NCBI GenBank assembly: GCA_016929465.1 | Contig: JAFGIT010000232.1 | Location: 1-6,629 of the forward strand | Length of the DNA: 6,629 nt | Source of the DNA: JAFGIT01 sp016929465 [NCBI: Candidatus Coatesbacteria bacterium] | Lineage (GTDB): Bacteria; B130-G9 | Direction: 5' to 3' | Shown: positions 6,598 to 6,629 of the stretch, one piece after another | Position numbering within the stretch: position 1 is the first letter of the stretch | Layout: each line of letters begins with the position of its first letter | Notes under the pieces: generated by a model | Told to the model about the DNA's origin: nothing | The model's input: the letters and a program-made list of their open reading frames with translations, nothing else | Databases searched by the model: none | Program-made: the position numbers and the translations under genes

Positions 6598-6629
6598 GGT
6601 GGTGGATTTCTGGATTTTGATGACAGGAT

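Noticed and set aside
6620-6629. Possible start (ATG) of a divergent + strand gene at the window edge
   Set aside because: Only three codons are visible, with no convincing ribosome site before it.
1-6629. CRISPR arrays, tRNA or rRNA genes, insertion sequences
   Set aside because: No spaced direct repeats, no cloverleaf or rRNA-like stretches, no transposase and no terminal repeats were seen on reading both strands.

Overview
The window holds one truncated gene on the + strand (positions 1-1071) and a tight three-gene block on the - strand (6433 down to 1168). The two units converge, with a gap of about 96 bases between them. The truncated gene is a PilT-type retraction ATPase. Two encoded proteins have Sec-type export signals, one of them with a lipobox. 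Together these suggest a Gram-negative bacterium with type IV pili. Base composition looks moderately GC-rich. Nothing in the window fixes the phylum. The sequences resemble what is seen in uncultured, environmental lineages, but that is an impression and not a demonstrated assignment.

The - strand block reads as one operon. It starts at a good sigma70-like promoter (TTGACA, 18 bases, TATATT; 6504-6533) with a small inverted repeat between the two boxes. The first gene (6433-3986) encodes an exported protein of about 815 residues. It carries a degenerate metallophosphoesterase/5'-nucleotidase-like domain followed by a DsbA-like thioredoxin fold with a CPHS site, a six-cysteine segment, a second thioredoxin-like fold, and a second DsbA-like module that has lost its cysteines. 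The second gene (3989-2268) is a full-length NodU/CmcH/TobZ-family O-carbamoyltransferase with its metal-site residues intact. The third gene (2271-1168) is a probable lipoprotein. Its only domain is a still more degenerate copy of the metallophosphoesterase-like domain of the first gene. Both junctions are four-base ATGA stop/start overlaps, so the three proteins are very probably co-transcribed and translationally coupled.

The unusual point is the combination: a cytoplasmic carbamoyltransferase sits between two exported, mutually homologous proteins whose phosphoesterase metal ligands are largely missing, and one of those is fused to a chain of active and inactive thioredoxin folds. A reasonable inference is a surface or periplasmic system in which a glycan or other exported product is carbamoylated inside the cell, while the degenerate phosphoesterase-like proteins bind or handle something outside, possibly with thiol-disulfide chemistry. 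The substrate and the purpose cannot be read from the sequence. The two gene-free stretches (1072-1167 and 6534-6629) are each under 100 bases and hold only weak inverted repeats.
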